Source: Onchocerca volvulus (Eukaryota > Nematoda > Chromadorea > Rhabditida > Onchocercidae). From it: DNA of 64,000 nt. The translations under genes and the position numbers were made by a program. A model generated the notes under the pieces. That model did no database searches. It was not told the DNA's origin and saw nothing but the letters and a program-made list of their open reading frames with translations. Where the stretch lies: the NCBI GenBank assembly GCA_000499405.2, contig HG738150.1:19306-83305 (forward strand). The letters run 5' to 3'. Positions 1 through 11,292 of the stretch are shown here, piece by piece. Numbering within the stretch: position 1 is the stretch's first letter; each line of letters opens with the position of its first letter.

Positions 1-285
1 AACCCATTGTCACTACCAATCACACCTCTGTCCATTTCCATTCAAAGCCTATCCGCATTTTAGTCCCAACGAAGTTTGTTTAATAAAAAGTTAACTATAT
101 TGCAATTGCTGAATCAAAGCTAATATATATTAACCATATCCAGTTAACTTTTCGCTTGATTCTTTTTTCATTTTGACTCATTCATCAATAAAAAAGATAG
201 GATTCACTTGTATCTTTACTTTCTGAATATATAAAGAAATTTTCTAATAAGAATTTCAAGAGAAATCCTATCTCACTCAAAGGTC

Positions 286-1719
286 TCAACGATAGCTGAT
301 ATGAAACATACGGCCCGCTTGAGCAACCAAAGGTAGAAAGTTGAAAAGCATTTGAAATGCTCTGAATAATTCCTTGTCGGCACACTAAATATGAAAAATT
401 AAATCTCATTTCATCGAGTAAGATGAGAAGTAAGTTAACTAAAATTTCATTTAAAAAGCATCAATTAAAATGGAGAAAATGTGACCAGTAGTTATAAACT
501 ATCATGAAAAACAGTGTCATAAACTGAAACCACCATGATAAATGTTGCTTCATAGGAAAGTCAGTCAGAAATTAGCGTACGAAGGATTGATAATAAACTT
601 TAAATATGATCATGCTCGTTCAAAACTGTGTTATTCTGAAACCTTTTAAGCAAATGTATAGAGAGACACAATTTAAAGCAAAACTTACAAACAAATCAAA
701 TTTGGTTATCGCACACATTTCTTTTGTTTCACTATGACCTCTTAATAGTACAATATGCCTCGGGAAGCGTATTTTCAATGCAAGAAGAAACAATAATGCA
801 TCATAACGATATATTCCATCTGGTGCCAAATAATCACCTGTCAAAAAAGAATCAGATTTCGAGCATTTATGAATCTTCGTGTTAGACGCTAAACTGAATC
901 TGCTTTCGTAACGTATTTAGATTTCGAATTATTCTGCTTATTTTCATCTAGTTATAATAAAATCCTGCTCATTTTCGATATTATTGTTTTTCACTCTTCA
1001 TAGGGTCATTGGCAATGATAACACTCTGGAATATACCACTACTGCTATGACTCCATATGACTATTTGCAGAGTTTTTTGAGATGTTATCGAAAATGGTTT
1101 AAATTTAAATTGAAGCAAAATTTGACGGAATGAAGAGCAAGAATTCCCAAAAAGAAAAAAAAAAAACAGAATTCACCGAGAAAAATAGAACATGTATTTG
1201 GTGGCCAACGATCACGGTTAAATATCGATACCAACATTTCCAGATCACCATATAGACTACCGATGGTCATTAAATCATTATACTTCGACCAGCATGCTGT
1301 AGTAATATATAACTTATCGTAAAGCAAGATGGCTTCCATAGCACTATATAACAACTATAATGGGAATTAATAAAAGATTAACGATTTTGAGTAACGAAGT
1401 CACGAAATTTCAACTTAAGAGATCCCAAGATTTATTTGTGCCATATGCAAGTTGAACTTTATATTTCTTCCAATAAAAATAGTTTGTTTTTGATAATCGA
1501 AAGATCAATAATAGGATTGGAAACTATTTGACAAATAATATAAAGCTGAATGAGGAGACAATATACCGCGATCATATCTTGTTTATCGATCCATCGTTTG
1601 AGAGGTATTCGATGTAAAAAAGACATAAAATATATGTCGACAATAAATTTTTCAATTTCTTTTTGAGAGAAATCTTTGTATTTCGGAATTGGTTCTACTG
1701 AAGTGGAACAACTATTCAT
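286..1719 (-). CDS. PP1-like Ser/Thr phosphatase homologue with lost catalytic residues (pseudophosphatase or decaying copy)
   Basis: Four minus-strand exons join in phase: 1719-1567, 1354-1177, 837-689, 384-286 (TGA 288-286), giving about 192 residues. The fold signature of a PPP-family phosphatase is clear in order: IGSLYGDLEMLV where PP1 has GDIHGQ, SIFLGDYLAPDG where it has LFLGDYVDRG, VLLRGHSE where it has LLRGNHE, then FNFLPLVA where it has FNCLPVAA. Active PPP enzymes bind two metals through GDxHG, GDxxDRG and GNHE. Here the first motif has lost Asp and His, the second keeps only its first Asp and lacks DRG, and GNHE reads GHSE, so catalysis is not expected. The frame stops just where the HGG motif should follow; a relic of the C-terminal part continues in a shifted frame. 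The last exon could instead splice at a weak GT near 290 and continue beyond the window. Intact splice sites argue for a transcribed pseudoenzyme; the early stop argues for decay. Confidence 0.75.
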
Positions 1720-2797
1720 TTGAGGAATAGATAATGAATGTAAAAAAGATATGCAACATGCACTGGAATAGAACTATATTCTTCGCATGCAAACTGCAAA
1801 TATTGAATAGCTAAAACGTTTTAGCTCTGAAAAACCAGGAACTGTTGAAGCTGAAAAAAAAAGAGTTATATAAGAAATGAAATTTGCGTTGCTTGGTCTC
1901 TCAAAAATGTCTTATAAATTATTAATGTTTTCAAAATCTCCAATTTCTGACAATATATGATCTTTCGTTCCGTGAATATTTATAGAGTAGGGTTGAGATA
2001 TTTCGGATTGGAACAGAAATTTAAACTCGACATTTGAATCAAAAAGTGTCATGAAATAAAAGTAATAAATAATAATAAATAAATAAAAAGTAATAAACAG
2101 CAATAGGAAATGGATGAATTTAGATGCAACTACTTATAATTACCCATTTCAGAGAAGTTAGAAATTTGCCGGTCAGTAAATTCACTTTATTAAACAGTGA
2201 TTCTGATTTTCGTTTTTTATTTTTTATTTGCTTTATTTGACGTGTAATGCAAATGACAGCCATTTATTATAAAAACTGCCACTGGAAATAACCGATTGGA
2301 ATTTAATTCTGAAGTTATCCGACCGACAAACGATTTTTACATTATAATAATGGTTCACGATTTTCGCTGTCTGCTCCGTACTTTTTCTTCGGATATTATC
2401 AGTGCTTCAGCATCTATTCTATATTTTGCATCATTCCTTGCTCGTCTTCGGGATACCTTGGGAGGTTCCAGATCCTACGAATAATATCAATTCATTCTTC
2501 AGAAAATACCCATCCAAACAATAAATAGAAATACCGTAAGATGGATTAGAGAAAGCACGTGACGTATACAGGCAAGCGAAGCTGAACAATATTTGGGTTG
2601 TCGTTGCACATATTTTCCATGCTGGGTTAGATTTTTACGTACGTGCGTCTTTTTTAGGTTGGGTACGTGGAGTTTGGGTAATGTTGGGGATTCGGGATAA
2701 TTAGTGGATTATCCCGGATGTCAGGGGATGGGTGAGTTGCCTAGGATTACGAATACACATTCATTCAAGGATTCGGGGCCTTGCTAAGGATTTCTGA
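1720..2797. other. Intergenic region between divergent genes
   Basis: About 1.1 kb separates the minus-strand phosphatase-like gene from the plus-strand MBT/SAM gene, so it probably holds both promoters. The part at 2560-2790 is clearly less AT-rich than its surroundings and contains several GGG-rich words, as expected for a promoter-proximal segment of the plus-strand gene. A minus-strand open stretch at 1912-2103 has no recognisable relatives and was not called an exon. Confidence 0.4.
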
Positions 2798-5700
2798 ATG
2801 GAAGAATTAATCCGAGAAGACAGTAAACAAGAAATATTTATTATGGAAAAAGATGAAGATGTGGAAGATGAGCAGAGGCTGGTGATCTCTGATGATAAGT
2901 ACACTGAGTCACCCTTCTCATCAGCTGTACGTTTACTTACTCTTAGAGATATTATTACAATTTTCTCTATTATTAATATAGTGGTTCGGCTTTGCCCTTC
3001 AGTAATGATAAAAATTGCGATTATATTTTGATCATGATAATTTGATCACTTCGTTTTCATTAGTGATATTAAATTCGGTAATTACGAGAACTTATGACAC
3101 TCTCATGAGTATGATTATTTTTTTAAATGTTCCAACATTTGTGATTATTTGACTATATTATCACACAATTATTTAGTTTTGTGACATGTTAGATGGAAAA
3201 ATCATGTTAGTTTGGACTTGTCATTCAAAAACAGTTTGGTAATAATTGTTCGAATATAGTGAAATTAATGAATTTATTAAAAATTAAAAAGTTGTTCGAA
3301 AGTATAACGCTGATACTTTTCGTGGGAGATCTGACTTCTTTGATATATATTATGGATTTTTTTTTTTCAAATGTTTTAAACACTGTTCATCACAAGTCCA
3401 GGAGAAGAAATAATGCGAACATACTAAAATGTGAAATAAAGTTTATCATCTTAAGGAAATTGAGAATATCGAAATTTATGATTTCTTTAAAATTCCAAGT
3501 TCTTGAGATTCATAAATTAATTGTTTGAAAAATCTTACAGAATGAGGATGCTATGGATAATTCGCCGCTAGATTCGCAAAAGCTCTCAAAGAGCGATGAT
3601 GAGAAAGATATTTTTGGTGAGCAGCCACTTCAGAAAGTATGCGATGAAGTTTCGAATTTTTATTTCAAATACCACTTTGCATATTAAATCCGCGGAATTA
3701 TGAAAATTGAAATATGGAAGCATCTTTTAGGAAACTGCATCAAAAAATACGACAAATATTGCATTTTCGTGGCAAGAATATCTGGAGAAAACTGGAACCA
3801 TTGCAGCACCAGAAGATTGCTTTTATCAAAATCCTGTACCACCGATTAATAAGTTCATTGTTGGCAAGAAGGTGGAAGTGCCAGATCCAAGAGGTAACAC
3901 CTTGTTTTTCATTTACTTTTTTTAAAGATTGAAATTTATCTTCTTGATCGTTTCTGCACTGTCTTTTCCAAAGGAGTACTTTATAAACAAATTTCTTTAT
4001 ATTACTCGAAGCATAAGTTGGTAAGGAGTTTGACGAAATTCGGAAGTACAATAAAAAACTAATTATAAAGTCGTATGATTGAAGATCTTGATGGTGCCTA
4101 TAATTATAAAAGAAATTAAAGGTAAAGAGGTGCAGTGTTTGGCGACAATTGTTGCGATTCATTCATTTTGGGTATGTCTTCGACTTGATGGTGAAGATGG
4201 AAGTAATGATCATTGGCTTATATGTGATGACGAACGAATCAAACCGGTTGGGTAGGACATTTCTTTATTTAATTCATTTTTTGCAAATGCTTCTTTTATT
4301 TTTATGAAGACATAAGATCTGTGAAATGAATTAGATCTAGTCCTTATCAAGAAAGAAAAGTGTAGGAAGTTATGACGGAAGAGATATTCTGATCTATGTT
4401 GAAAAAAAAAAAAAAAAACATATATTGATTAAGTTTGAGAGATAGCGCACTTGAGAAAAACTGTCATAAAAAAAAAAGGAACTAAATCTATGGCTTTTAC
4501 TTTGGCTACTAACAGATATATGCCAATTTGTAATTTATTTCAGAGATTGCGAAAGAAATGGCTTAGTTTTGCAGCCTCCATTTGGTTTCATGTATAATTT
4601 AGCTTCATTTCATAAATTCATCGAAAATCAGCTGAAACCTGCGGCAGACGGTAGCATTCCAACAGCATCTTCAGAATCTTTCAAACCAGTATTTATTTAT
4701 TGTCTGGACTATAAAAACTTGATTCTTCTCACTTTTTTCATCAGTTTAAATTGTTCCAGTATTTATTGTTCGAGTTTTTTCCATTTTGATCAGTCACACT
4801 ATCACTAACTCATTAATAGTTATAAATTGTTCAATCCTAAAATGATTGCAGATTCCATTCAAATATCATCCAAGGAGGAATAAATTTCAAATAGGCATGA
4901 AATGTGAGGCAATTGATCGCAAAAATTTCAACGGTCGGCCATGTCCAGCAACTGTGGTTGATATAAAAGGCGATTATTTAATAATCAGTTATGATGGCTG
5001 GAATAAAGCTTATGATAGTAGGGAACGTTATGACAGTCGTTTCATTTTCCCAGTTGGATGGGCTGCCAAATGTGGTATTGAAGTGCAGCCACCGAATCAT
5101 GTAAAAGGTATTTTTGATTTTTATTATTAGAAAGTAGAGCAATGTATTCATATAGTGTTTATAGAACCATTTATTGTTATTTTCGTTTTTTGTTGAAACT
5201 TTTTAAAATTTCAGAAAAAAAAAAAAGAATTTGAAAAAATCGTTGCATTGCATTAGTTACTGTTCATATAAGTGTTAGTATGAATTGATGAATTCTTGTG
5301 CCATAGATAAAGCAGTAACTGAACTGTAATGTTGTCTATAGAGTTATTTTTTTGATTCGTTTTTAGGAATATCATCACTTATTGTTCAATTTAATCACTT
5401 TTTAGGGAAAGTTTTGCAACGGACGATGCAAAAAAATATGTTACCAAAAATTCCGAAGATTACTGCTTTGCGGAAATGTATGTTTCTTTCACTTTTTCAG
5501 TCTCTAATTATTGTTAAAGTTTCTATTTAGTTCTGAATTGCATTTAACTGATTAGCCTATACCATACAAAATATTGAAGCAATCAAAAATTTATTTTATA
5601 TAGCTCAGTACAGTTCTTCTTAAAGACATTTTATAAATTTCAGCGAAAATACTCGAAAGGAAATCAGCCAATACCAGGAATGGTTCTCAGCGAACACGAA

Positions 5701-8242
5701 ATCGAAAGCGGAAACGAACTTTTTCAATCCCTAATTCTCATCGTAACACTTCAGATGCTTCTTGCTCATCTCATTTGCTTGATATAATTGAGCAAGTACG
5801 TATTCGGAACAAATAGTTTTTTGTTTGTATTTTAATTGATTTGTTGCGAATTATATCTGATATTTCGCTGAACTAGATCAGAAAGGTACCTATTAAAGAC
5901 ATCTTCTATGCAGTATTATAGTTTCTTCTAATAGAAATTAGTGTCTGAAACGGTGAATTTTTTTTAGGTCGCTAAACAAACATACACGATGGAAGCAAAT
6001 TCTGCTAACAGTGCATTGGACCAACAAACAATAACCAATGGAGGAGATGGAGTTGCTACTCTAGATGATCGTATCGGTAAATTCATAAAAATTTATTTTA
6101 AATATTTCCTAAAACTTCTAGTATAACACTGATTATATTTACGTATTAATTTTATGAGAACAGTGCTTCTTTCCAGAACCTCGTGCACGAAAAACAGTAC
6201 CATCACCAGTTCTTCCGGAAGGCCCAGTTATTTGGCAGTCTCGAAAAGTAATTTTAAAAGCTTGGTTTCTTGTTTTCTTTGATTAATTTCCTTAATTTTA
6301 CTGCGTGCAGTGATGCAAAGATATTTTTAGACAGTTTCCTCTCTAGATGGTGCTCAAAACACACTTAATGCTCCAGATATTGTTCTCACAACGACTGATG
6401 TGCGGCCAGAAGTTCAGAAAAGTTAAAATTTTTCCTTTAATTATGTAAAAAGTTTTATGCGTTATAATGCAAACCTCTTATGAAATTTGGGAACTATTCA
6501 TTTTTTCTTTTTTTTTTTAGACTTTGTTAATTTAAAGTTTTTTAGTGGTTGTTTATTTAAATCGAGGTTGTCGATGTGCGCCCGTTCTAAGTGCTTCACT
6601 TGTTCATAAATTGCCGGAGAAATTCGGACCTGGTACTTTGCATCACATTTTAAGGGAAACATTGCAACAAATCGTAAACTGCGCTGTTGATCCCTCTTTT
6701 GTGTTTAAAAAAATCGATCCTGGACCTGTAAGGATTTTATCCATTACTGGTAAGGTTGATCAAGATCTAGTGAATTTTTTATAACTTTCTATATTGTGAT
6801 TCTATTCTGAATATTAGGATAGGATTTTGTTCATTCGTAGCTGTCTGGTTTTATCGAAGCCTTATTCCTGACGCTCTTCAAATGAATCGAAGAGAGGAAA
6901 AAAAAAGAGAATTTTTTTTTGAACAAATTAAAGACGAGTGGCAAAATTAAATGTGACATTTTAGATAAGTGTCGAGTTTTTTTTTTTTTAGTATCTACAG
7001 ATCTATATCTAGCTGCCAGTTATCTCATTTTTGAGATCAGAACTTCCTGGGACCGGGCAATTTGAGAATTGATTATTAAACATTGCAACAAATCGTTATG
7101 ATTATCTATGCTTTTTTTTTTTTTTCTCTTTGCTGTTTAATTTTTAGCCGAAATTCATGAAGTGACACACGTGCGCGCTATACCGGCAGTGAAAACTCTT
7201 GCCTCCGCATGGGATTACTTGCATGCTTTTATTTCGAAATTAAATGTGTGTCACAATTTTTTGACGGAAGAACCGATCTGTTGTTCATTATGTTCTTGTC
7301 CCAGTGATGATGGAGTTGTGAGTACTACCGCAGGTCAGTGTATCCTTGATATCTCTTTTGGATAGAAGATGTATGATCTGACTGCTTTTGAATTTATCTG
7401 TTAATTTGAAATTCAAAGATTTCATTTTTTAGGTGGTGGTATGTTGAAATACAGTACCGAGAGCGATGATTCCGAAGATTACGAAGGTTATCCAGAATTT
7501 TCATACATTAGTCTTTTAGATTTACGAGGTGAAATTCTATCATTATTCTCGGCTTAAATCATATGTTTAATCTGTTAATCCCTTATATTGAAAATTGAAG
7601 TTCATTCGCGGAGATATTCATAAATTTTATGCGCTAGTTTTGAAAATTTCATGAATATATTTTTATTTTTTAGGTCATCAGTACTCGGATTTAGCAGAAT
7701 GGTCCATGCAGCGTGTTGCAAATGAAATTGAAAATATGTTTGATGCAAGTATTGCAGAAAAATTTTTGCAAAACGTAAACAACTTTTTTCTTTTCTTATA
7801 AGATTAAGTTTGTAATATTTGAGAATGTATTTCCGACTTATTTATTTATATTTTTTTATTTGATTTTTTTTAAATCCACATAAGAGGTATTTGCGATACA
7901 TATTTATTTAATTCTTTATCTTTAAAAAATTGTTGAGTTCCTTCTCTTTTTTCTTCACTTTATCTAATGAAGTGAAGGAACTCAAGTTGTTGTTTATCAT
8001 TTAATTGCGATGCATTTATTTTTGGAGAAAGGGTAGTGACATGATTTCGTAATTACATTAAAAAGCGGGTGATGTAGTTAATTTTATTTTAGCAAATTGA
8101 TGGCAAAGCTTTAATGTTGCTAACAACTGAGCTGTTGATGCGGCATTTGGAAATGCCATTTGGTCCAGCTTTAAAGATGATGTCTTATATTGAATCGCTG
8201 AAGCGCAAAGCACGGCGCACTACTTCTCATAGTAGGAAATAA
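2798..8242 (+). CDS. Scm: Scm-like Polycomb group protein: two MBT repeats, SLED domain, SAM domain (719 aa)
   Basis: Sixteen exons close in phase from ATG 2798 to TAA 8240-8242: 2798-2926, 3541-3636, 3731-3893, 4113-4251, 4544-4688, 4852-5107, 5406-5477, 5644-5795, 5968-6076, 6177-6247, 6331-6421, 6546-6749, 7148-7333, 7433-7528, 7674-7774, 8093-8242. An acidic N-terminus is followed by MBT repeat 1 (~87-190, FSWQEYLEKTG to LQPPFG), MBT repeat 2 (~192-308, FQIGMKCEAID, SYDGWNKAYD, FPVGWAAKCG), a basic linker rich in RKRKR (~334-360), a SLED domain (~475-555, VVYLNRGCRCAP, LPEKFGPGTLHHIL) and a C-terminal SAM domain (~638-708, IDGKALMLLTTELL, PFGPALKMM). This order is that of Scm/SCMH1/SCML2, nuclear Polycomb group proteins that bind methyl-lysine through MBT repeats and polymerise through SAM; SFMBT would have four MBT repeats. 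In repeat 2 the aromatic cage positions are filled (D246, N249, Y271, W274, Y278). The acceptor of exon 4 (4111-4112) is weak and least certain. An AATAAA lies at 8614. Confidence 0.9.
7933..7985. repeat. Intronic inverted repeat (12-bp arms)
   Basis: In the last intron of the Scm-like gene, TTGAGTTCCTTC at 7933-7944 is matched exactly by its reverse complement at 7974-7985. A second possible pairing, CTTCACTT at 7953-7960 with 7970-7977, lies inside. The transcript could form a hairpin here; the two pairings compete at the inner end. Confidence 0.7.
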
Positions 8243-9064
8243 GTGTTGTTTTTTTTATCACTGTTGTCATTTTTGATTTATATTGGAGAATATAGTTCTG
8301 TTTTGTTGTGATTTTTCAAAAATACCTCATATTCGGATGTTAATTACATGATTGGTTATACATTTATTCTTGATGAGCTGTTAAGAAATTGGGTAACCAC
8401 GTTTCCTTGGCAGATAATTTTTAAAATTGCTATTAAACAATTGACATGGGTTTAAAATTCAATTCAAAATTGGATTTTTATACTTTGTGTCTGTTTTATT
8501 CTCTCGAAAAAGTTGACTTTTTATTTGTTTCATTTTTTAATGTTAGTTAAACATCTTAACATCTTCTGCAGTGTTGAATTTCTGAAATTAAAAGATATAT
8601 ATTAGATTTAAAAAATAAAATAATTGATTGTCCGTTTGCAATCTTCCTCAGTTCACATAATTCATGTTCAAATTTGATTCCATCGGTTTTGCGCAAGGCA
8701 TCTATTCTCTCTTTTCAGTTTCATTATAGCTTCATGATTATTAATGAAAAATAATATGTTGGATTGTTTGCACAATAGCTAATTCATTTGCACAATAGTA
8801 ACTCGGTATTTTCTATGTGGCCGCGCTTATTTAAAATTGTATATTTCCTTGCAATTGCGCAACTCAATTAGATCTGATTATATGCTGCACATATCTCAAG
8901 AAAAATTAATGGTGTTTGCTATGAAATTTCGCAAATATGATTGTTTGTGTTATGCATTTTTACCATTTCACATGATGATGATGATAAGATTTCCAGTTAT
9001 TTGAAAGGTTATCATTATTCTGTGAGTATTTGTTTTGTTAAAATACAGTGACATATATATTTAA

Positions 9065-9103
<39 letters not shown>

Positions 9104-11292
9104 TAGATAGATGGATAGATATATGAAATACTTTTGTAGAAAATTTGTGGAATTTTGAAAAAGACCAATAAAGCTGTTTATAATTGCCTTATTATTATTA
9201 TTATAAGGATCATCATTCATAGTTGACGAGTTTGCATTCTGGAGGCAACATTGTTCTGGTCGAAGTTTTTTGCGTTTGTTATCCATTGATTGGCCTTTCG
9301 TCCTTCAATTGTCCTCTTTTTTTATTATTGTAAAGTATTAATTTTCCTTTTTATACTGTATTTTTTTTCCAGAAGAAATTTTTACGGATCGAATTTTCGA
9401 AGAAATTTCGATTGAATATAATATGTTGCTATAATTTTCAGGTTTACTCTACAGGATTCCACTCGATTATCTCTATTTTTTCTTCCATAATGCTTAGATC
9501 TTTGTGCATTATCTCATTGTTCCTGAACTATTTCTGCCGAGGTCATTAATTGTTTTCGCTTGGTAATTTATTAGATCTGATATTTTAAGATAAGAACAGT
9601 CTAATTCAACAATTTTTTTCTGCTTGAGGAGTGACGTATTAACATTATTCCAGATTATCTACTATCTCTTCCTGTTAATTTGTTGTGATTTCATTTTTAT
9701 TCTTTCCTTTTACCGAATGTATGAAGTATCTGCTAATATTTTTGTTGTATCCCGAAGTTCAATAGAAGTTTCTAAAAATTTTTCTGTAACCGCCAATATA
9801 TGCACAAGAACAAGGAAAAGTTTTAGTTGGATGGATTTCTAGAAAAATATTTAAATTTCCGAGTTTGCTGTAACAATATATATGATTTTTTGGTTGATAC
9901 TAGTCTTAATCACTGATCATTAAGACGAAACGCCATTTAAACAACTGAAAAGTCACTCTTACAGCTAAGAATGAAGCATCCTGTGTGTTGATTTGCTTTT
10001 TTGAGATAAACTCCTTCTTAAGTTATAATTTTGGAAATCGCAACTCGGAAACTAAGTGAATACAAGATGGACAGTTTAGTTATAGCTGCACCCGATTTTT
10101 AATTGAAGACATTGCGTCAATATTTTCTGATGAGCGAAAATCTGAAACTGCCTAACTATCCACTTCCAATAGCTTTAAATTTTTCACAGTGTTCAACTTA
10201 CACTCCCGGTTATGATCTTCCATATTTCTTCTTCCTGAATGCTATTCAATTTTGATCTGAGAATATGGCTTTGTACATGAAATGAACAGTCATCGACGAA
10301 AATAGAATGATATCTTCTGAATGTCAATTTCGACTAATTCTGATCATCTCAGAAACAGTGGCCTCTTCTGAATCTATTATGGATTTGTTTATTTATGCAT
10401 TTTCAAGAGAAGCATGTCAATCGACTGGTTGTAACATAATGCATTGATACATATCGTATGTCAATGCCTATTCATTTTGATGCGAAAAAGCGAATATCAT
10501 TTTCAGAATTACAAAGAGTTGCCGGAGATAATATCTGTCTTTAAAAAATAAATACACAAACAAATAGCATCCAGAATAGATTCATATGGTGCAGTAAGAT
10601 AACGTAAATTACATCATATCATTTTTTATGACATAATTTCAGTAATCTTTGCGATATAATTTTTACGATGAGCGGAAAGTCTTAAAAGTCTTTCGCGATT
10701 CCCCTATTTATTTAAAAAGAGCAATTTTTTTGAAAACTATCCTTTTTTTTTTTTTTTTTTCAAAACTGAAAACGATTATTAATTGAGATTTCGAGGCTTC
10801 CACTTTTCTGCTTGTTTAGCCCTGCCTTAGGAGAGAAATTCTTAATGAAATGAATATTGGTCTTTTTTTGAAATTATTGATATGTGGATTGGTTGATTTA
10901 TTTATCTTTTATTCAATATTTAAATCATTTAATAAGTTTCAAGGTAGAAAAGGACAAATACAAATAGTATCGTAGGAAATCTGATCCCTGCATATTCATT
11001 TTATATTATGAGGCCATGCTATTCTCAAAATTATAGAATTATCACAATTTTATACCATAATTTTCCCGTAAATTACGTGGTTTCAACGCAATTCCATGAC
11101 ATGAATGCTACGATAACTTTTTTGTTATTCCTAATTCATTTTTAGATTTCAGAACTGTAAAGATGCGCAGGATATTTGATGAATCGTTATGTAAATTTGT
11201 ATGAAATTGAAAATACACCATAAAATGTATGCATTTCTTGAGCGATAGCCATTCAAGGAAATTTCAAAACGTGCGTATTGTTTATCACAATC
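8243..11292. other. Intergenic, no gene seen
   Basis: About 3 kb without a supportable exon on either strand. It holds the 3' end of the Scm-like transcript, a GATGAT run near 8973, an (AT)n microsatellite at 9071-9100 followed by a GATA/GATG-type tract, and T runs near 10740. Open stretches here have biased, low-complexity translations and no recognisable domain. Confidence 0.5.
9071..9100. repeat. (AT)n microsatellite
   Basis: Fifteen uninterrupted AT units, followed directly by an imperfect tract of GATA and GATG words up to about 9123. Confidence 0.95.

Noticed and set aside
1912..2103. Minus-strand open stretch upstream of the phosphatase-like gene as a possible 5' exon
   Set aside because: No similarity to the N-terminus of PP1-type proteins, and no donor in the right phase to reach exon 1 was found.
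3740..4162. 140-codon minus-strand open stretch
   Set aside because: Lies antisense to the MBT1 exons of the Scm-like gene, which explain the sequence fully.
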